Assembly (NCBI RefSeq): GCF_000429405.1
Contig: NZ_AUBU01000013.1
Span: forward strand, 170,714-234,713
DNA from: Algoriphagus marincola DSM 16067
GTDB taxonomy: Bacteria; Bacteroidota; Bacteroidia; Cytophagales; Cyclobacteriaceae
Length of the DNA stretch: 64,000 nt
Reading direction: 5' to 3'
In this document: positions 63,101 to 64,000 of the stretch, one piece after another
How positions within the stretch are numbered: position 1 is the stretch's first letter
How the letters are laid out: every line of letters begins with the position of its first letter
Notes under the pieces: model-generated
What the model saw: only the letters and a program-made list of their open reading frames with translations
Told to the model about the DNA's origin: nothing
The model's database searches: none
Program-made: the position numbers and the translations under genes

Positions 63101-64000
63101 TTACGCCACAGAATACCTTGGATTTGGATGCCATCTCAGTAGATTTCAGTCGCGGTGGTACTACCGCTACAAGAGGATGGTTTGTTCGGTCCAGTTTGGA
63201 TAGTTACACGGCTGATTTATATACCAATGAAACTCCGGCAGGTACATCCACTGGATTGAATTCTGTTTCATTCGATTTGACCGGATTTACTAATATCTCT
63301 GCTCCGATCACCTTTAGATTTTATATCTATACGGATAACACGGGACGCTATATGGACTTTCAGAATATAGCATTTTATGGTCCCGCTACTGTAGATATTT
63401 CCACCTTGACTGTTGAAGCCATTTCTGATCAGACTTATACAGGATCAGCGATCGAGCCGACGGTAGTGGTGAAGGACGGCAGCACAACGCTGGTAGAAAA
63501 CACCGACTACACGCTGAGCTTCAGCGACAACATCAATGTGGGTACAGCGACCGTGACGATCACGGGTAAAGGGAATTATAGTGGAACTAAGGACGTTAAT
63601 TTTGATATTACAGCTAAGGAACTTACCATCACCGGACTTACCGGAGACGATAAGGTTTACGATGCTACAACTGCAGCGACAGCAAGTGGAACAGCGGAAC
63701 TGAGCGGAGTAGAGACAGGAGACGCTGTGACCTTGGGCGGCACACCTACCTTCACGTTTGCTCAGACAGCTGTTGGAACAAATATCACGATCAGCACCAC
63801 GGGTTATACGATTAGCGGAGACGATGCGGGCAACTACACGTTGACCCAGCCAACGTTGAGTGCGGATATTACGGCAAAGGCGTTGACGGTAACGGGTCTG
63901 ACAGGCAACAACAAAGCCTACGACGGAACGGATGCAGCGACAGCAAGTGGAACAGCGGAACTGAGCGGAGTAGAGACAGGAGACGCTGTGACCTTGGGCG
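57157..64000 (+). CDS. Giant repeat-rich secreted adhesin-like protein with YDG repeats (3' end outside window)
   Basis: One frame is open from the ATG at 57157 to the window end: 2281 codons and no stop. The signal MRKFLSLCLIQIGFSFSVIAQ is followed by long Thr/Asn/Gly/Ser-rich beta-helix-like sequence (residues about 22-1780). A motif like LTIGKAGN...AGPISIYGG recurs near residues 109 (partial), 427, 969, 1239 and 1550. A fibronectin-III-like segment (about 1786-1885), a further beta domain (about 1895-2080), an Ig-like unit (about 2083-2153) and YDG-type units from 2154 follow. It is likely displayed on or released from the cell, perhaps by type IX secretion; the C-terminal signal would be outside the window. 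Domain names are inferred from pattern. Confidence 0.85.
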   Translation, partial: MRKFLSLCLIQIGFSFSVIAQSLTISSSGQSGTSGTNWSISGNTMTVTGTANIRASVIQDHLTNTGPLEVVGNTSSFIVSVSEAITVATGGNGLIFGAEGNTGNFTGNAAISVNGAISIYAGIVTVNQNLTSTASEADILLQANENIVLAANRTIETNAGDITFRANAGGTPLPSAHAIRLFSGTSLLSNGGNITLGGNFDGTEGAGLYAATNRVGGRAAVVLENATVNASGGDIKIYGRAVSSYDDGILFYGNFTTTGSGTIGLYGDAFGGNNGSAYFGGITVWSTTNIESEDGNVSLKGVLTNTQSNSTGSINFYRAPGTGNNHISILSKTGDVLISGDAGNTAAWGINHNSGGNIYLGSPADGSWIATGDIDLSYSNFTNAAFRGIKVNTTGNVSWVPVGTSFTVAQTLPATANYELAQNASSLTIGKAGNAANLTIASALTVAGPISIYGNNLNIQADLASTLANAAIKLVSDGAGVTNNNGFILLNSGVDITTEGGNIILWSNAANRTSGTANNEIVLAGTNILTSKGGKIVLAGGLDDGANGGTATDGIPDGFAYRGGNGGEAVDIRSNITLDSDGGEIIIRGEQNGSAEGVGSDNTLTISDAGPITILGKNTTNVSVRLGTSNISSTTTDAPVSILGTTHLRNGGLISVTTQGGDVLLAANVDDATDGESAINGQIRMGFGLNITTNGGDITLGGENNDGSGYAMGQNFNNLPEGIRIDGSVALNSGGGNIIMRGKTPAVGVGNEIGGAGIMFYNIATGSINSDTGTILMDGYSQTSVGNAIAGLLWWNLNFGGTFTIESANSTANAITLNGFSSGASGQAYGIETEATNTLNILATASGGGITVNTGNSIANYFDAVFRGPLNVLAADGPIALKGGQLGGVANGYLYFANNVYLGSKASTAVESSSSDILIEFDRFDFPAGSRFIATDGAVTWQPNGATFGMAVNTNFFSWNQNSQTMSGLTIGKSGNTFDVTHNTPFTVAGPVSMFGGRVNIASNLTSSADGDIFLKAISGAAPDIQINSGVTVAKTGGTGTLTLQGHGRVNQHGIVTATAPGVLNVVLWSDFDNDNDDGGTDMPGSITTNGGHVWLGGSNSNGGSYTWNGLTVGDGPSVGNPGNNFNALDLAGNVTTNGGDFLAWAGTSWGVNGIGIVPSSGNVINTGSGNITLIANQILGQGSTAIDFQTTGVFTLAPNGGAFPSGLNWNPVLSSGNFDFSGDYNYLDILNVANLGGLVIGRYDGMLDGTDPVVIGNTGNVTLSTATSIAGPISVYGGTIAVNQNLTTTGTDAPIYMEGTKLSHNAGITVQTNASDITYQVSNSPWTGLTDRAISLGGGATATLDAQGGDISLSASFANSGTTNTANNNDIAIWLNNAVIKTSGTGSVSLNGNAYDNASTTDDFIWGVMFSSNELIQTEDGDITITGTGGKSRSNARGIIAGDRLKVLSASGTITFTDAMPVGHTGTNYTGTYFRPSIADGIQFGADGTLVASSSSDLVFNADRILFDAAIAPSAINTSGTVSIQPVADSFENTFTLSGATISSTATGLTLGKASNTADITVANAQTIAGPITLYGGDLALNGALTATNDDINLHASGAVSQTAALTASGLGLHGTGTFTLTNTSNNVATIAGGDNATKLGSLSYVDAADGLTIATVNPSGITSSGAIVLSTLSGDLLVTEPIVSTLSSGDAVKLYADQDAAAGTAGDGNIKITDNGSITVESGARALLYSGQESESTGVTSEVGGVENVRFGIDSSTDLTLISSPPAVFGTYAFFRETNIPPAFENSTPAVSNVTTVGFDINVDIDVAGTVYFVVVPGWEGVPTAAQVKSGLNASGSAALTSGNQLLSSGSFDHTFTITGLDALTDYDVYVVAENTVSIPALQANATGLAVKTLIDYTVVLSYPLDNSSDGNSGLNADVLVTSILSSGSISAGPGLGLFSVGTDSWSGSVQVLKTGPGSSIANASSADALANDWYFEVVLTPQNTLDLDAISVDFSRGGTTATRGWFVRSSLDSYTADLYTNETPAGTSTGLNSVSFDLTGFTNISAPITFRFYIYTDNTGRYMDFQNIAFYGPATVDISTLTVEAISDQTYTGSAIEPTVVVKDGSTTLVENTDYTLSFSDNINVGTATVTITGKGNYSGTKDVNFDITAKELTITGLTGDDKVYDATTAATASGTAELSGVETGDAVTLGGTPTFTFAQTAVGTNITISTTGYTISGDDAGNYTLTQPTLSADITAKALTVTGLTGNNKAYDGTDAATASGTAELSGVETGDAVTLG
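63616..64000 (+). repeat. Tandem YDG-type repeat units, 261-bp period
   Basis: The first unit is 63616-63876 and the second starts at 63877 and is cut by the window end. Sequence 63672-63739 is identical to 63933-64000 (68 bases), spaced exactly 261 bases (87 codons). The conserved unit core is KxLTxTGLTGxxKxYD. Recent duplication or gene conversion is likely. Confidence 0.9.

Noticed and set aside
1..64000. CRISPR array
   Set aside because: No set of short regularly spaced direct repeats was seen; the only regular repeats are the coding YDG units at the end.

Overview
This 64 kb window looks like a chromosome segment from a marine or aquatic member of the Bacteroidota, most likely Cytophagales (an Algoriphagus or Cyclobacterium-like organism). 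This is inferred from gene content: relaxed lipoprotein signals, CarboxypepD_reg-like and TonB-plug-like proteins, LytTR regulators, YceI proteins, PD40 propeller peptidases, two UvrA proteins, near absence of Shine-Dalgarno sites and TAnnTTTG-like -7 elements. No ribosomal RNA or marker gene fixes the genus.

Layout. 1-7.7 kb: end of a zinc carboxypeptidase, a Tat-type carboxylesterase, a GT35 phosphorylase-like protein that lacks the PLP lysine, a second M14 peptidase and a VOC protein. 7.7-13.4 kb: a three-gene RND efflux operon (minus strand). 13.6-16.2 kb: a YceI - outer-membrane barrel - YceI cluster with a CRP/FNR-like palindrome in front. 16.6-22.2 kb: uvrA, a LytS-type kinase with its LytTR regulator, and a second LytTR regulator. 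22.2-23.5 kb: tRNA-Val(GAC) with a broken copy of its 3' half, a HepT/MntA toxin-antitoxin pair, and a 78-bp remnant of a uvrA 3' end. 23.8-29.6 kb: a large plug-domain protein and the divergent uvrA paralogue. 29.8-40.6 kb: an outer-membrane protein, a Crp-type regulator, pnuC with nicotinamide riboside kinase, sulfatase, serine hydrolase, S9 and M28 peptidases, a phosphodiesterase and VapBC. 40.7-47.3 kb: a complete six-gene eboABCDEF operon. 47.3-52.6 kb: an HD hydrolase, a YitT protein and a PD40-amidohydrolase. 52.9-54.7 kb: an IS30 element next to a decaying GT2 glycosyltransferase. 55.2-64 kb: a TPR/LuxR regulator and the first 2281 codons of a giant repeat-rich secreted protein that runs off the window.

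How it fits together. Much of the window serves life on polymers and surfaces: secreted peptidases, esterase, sulfatase and a giant adhesin-like protein. Efflux and two UvrA proteins handle toxic compounds and DNA damage. The ebo operon implies export or handling of an unidentified metabolite precursor, since none of its known partner pathways is present here.

Signs of rearrangement gather at 22.3-23.5 kb (duplicated tRNA and uvrA 3' ends) and 52.6-55.2 kb (IS30, broken GT2, AT-rich DNA). The best leads are the complete ebo operon, the GT35 protein without its PLP lysine, the uvrA 3'-end remnant whose differences are mostly synonymous, and the giant protein with near-identical YDG units.
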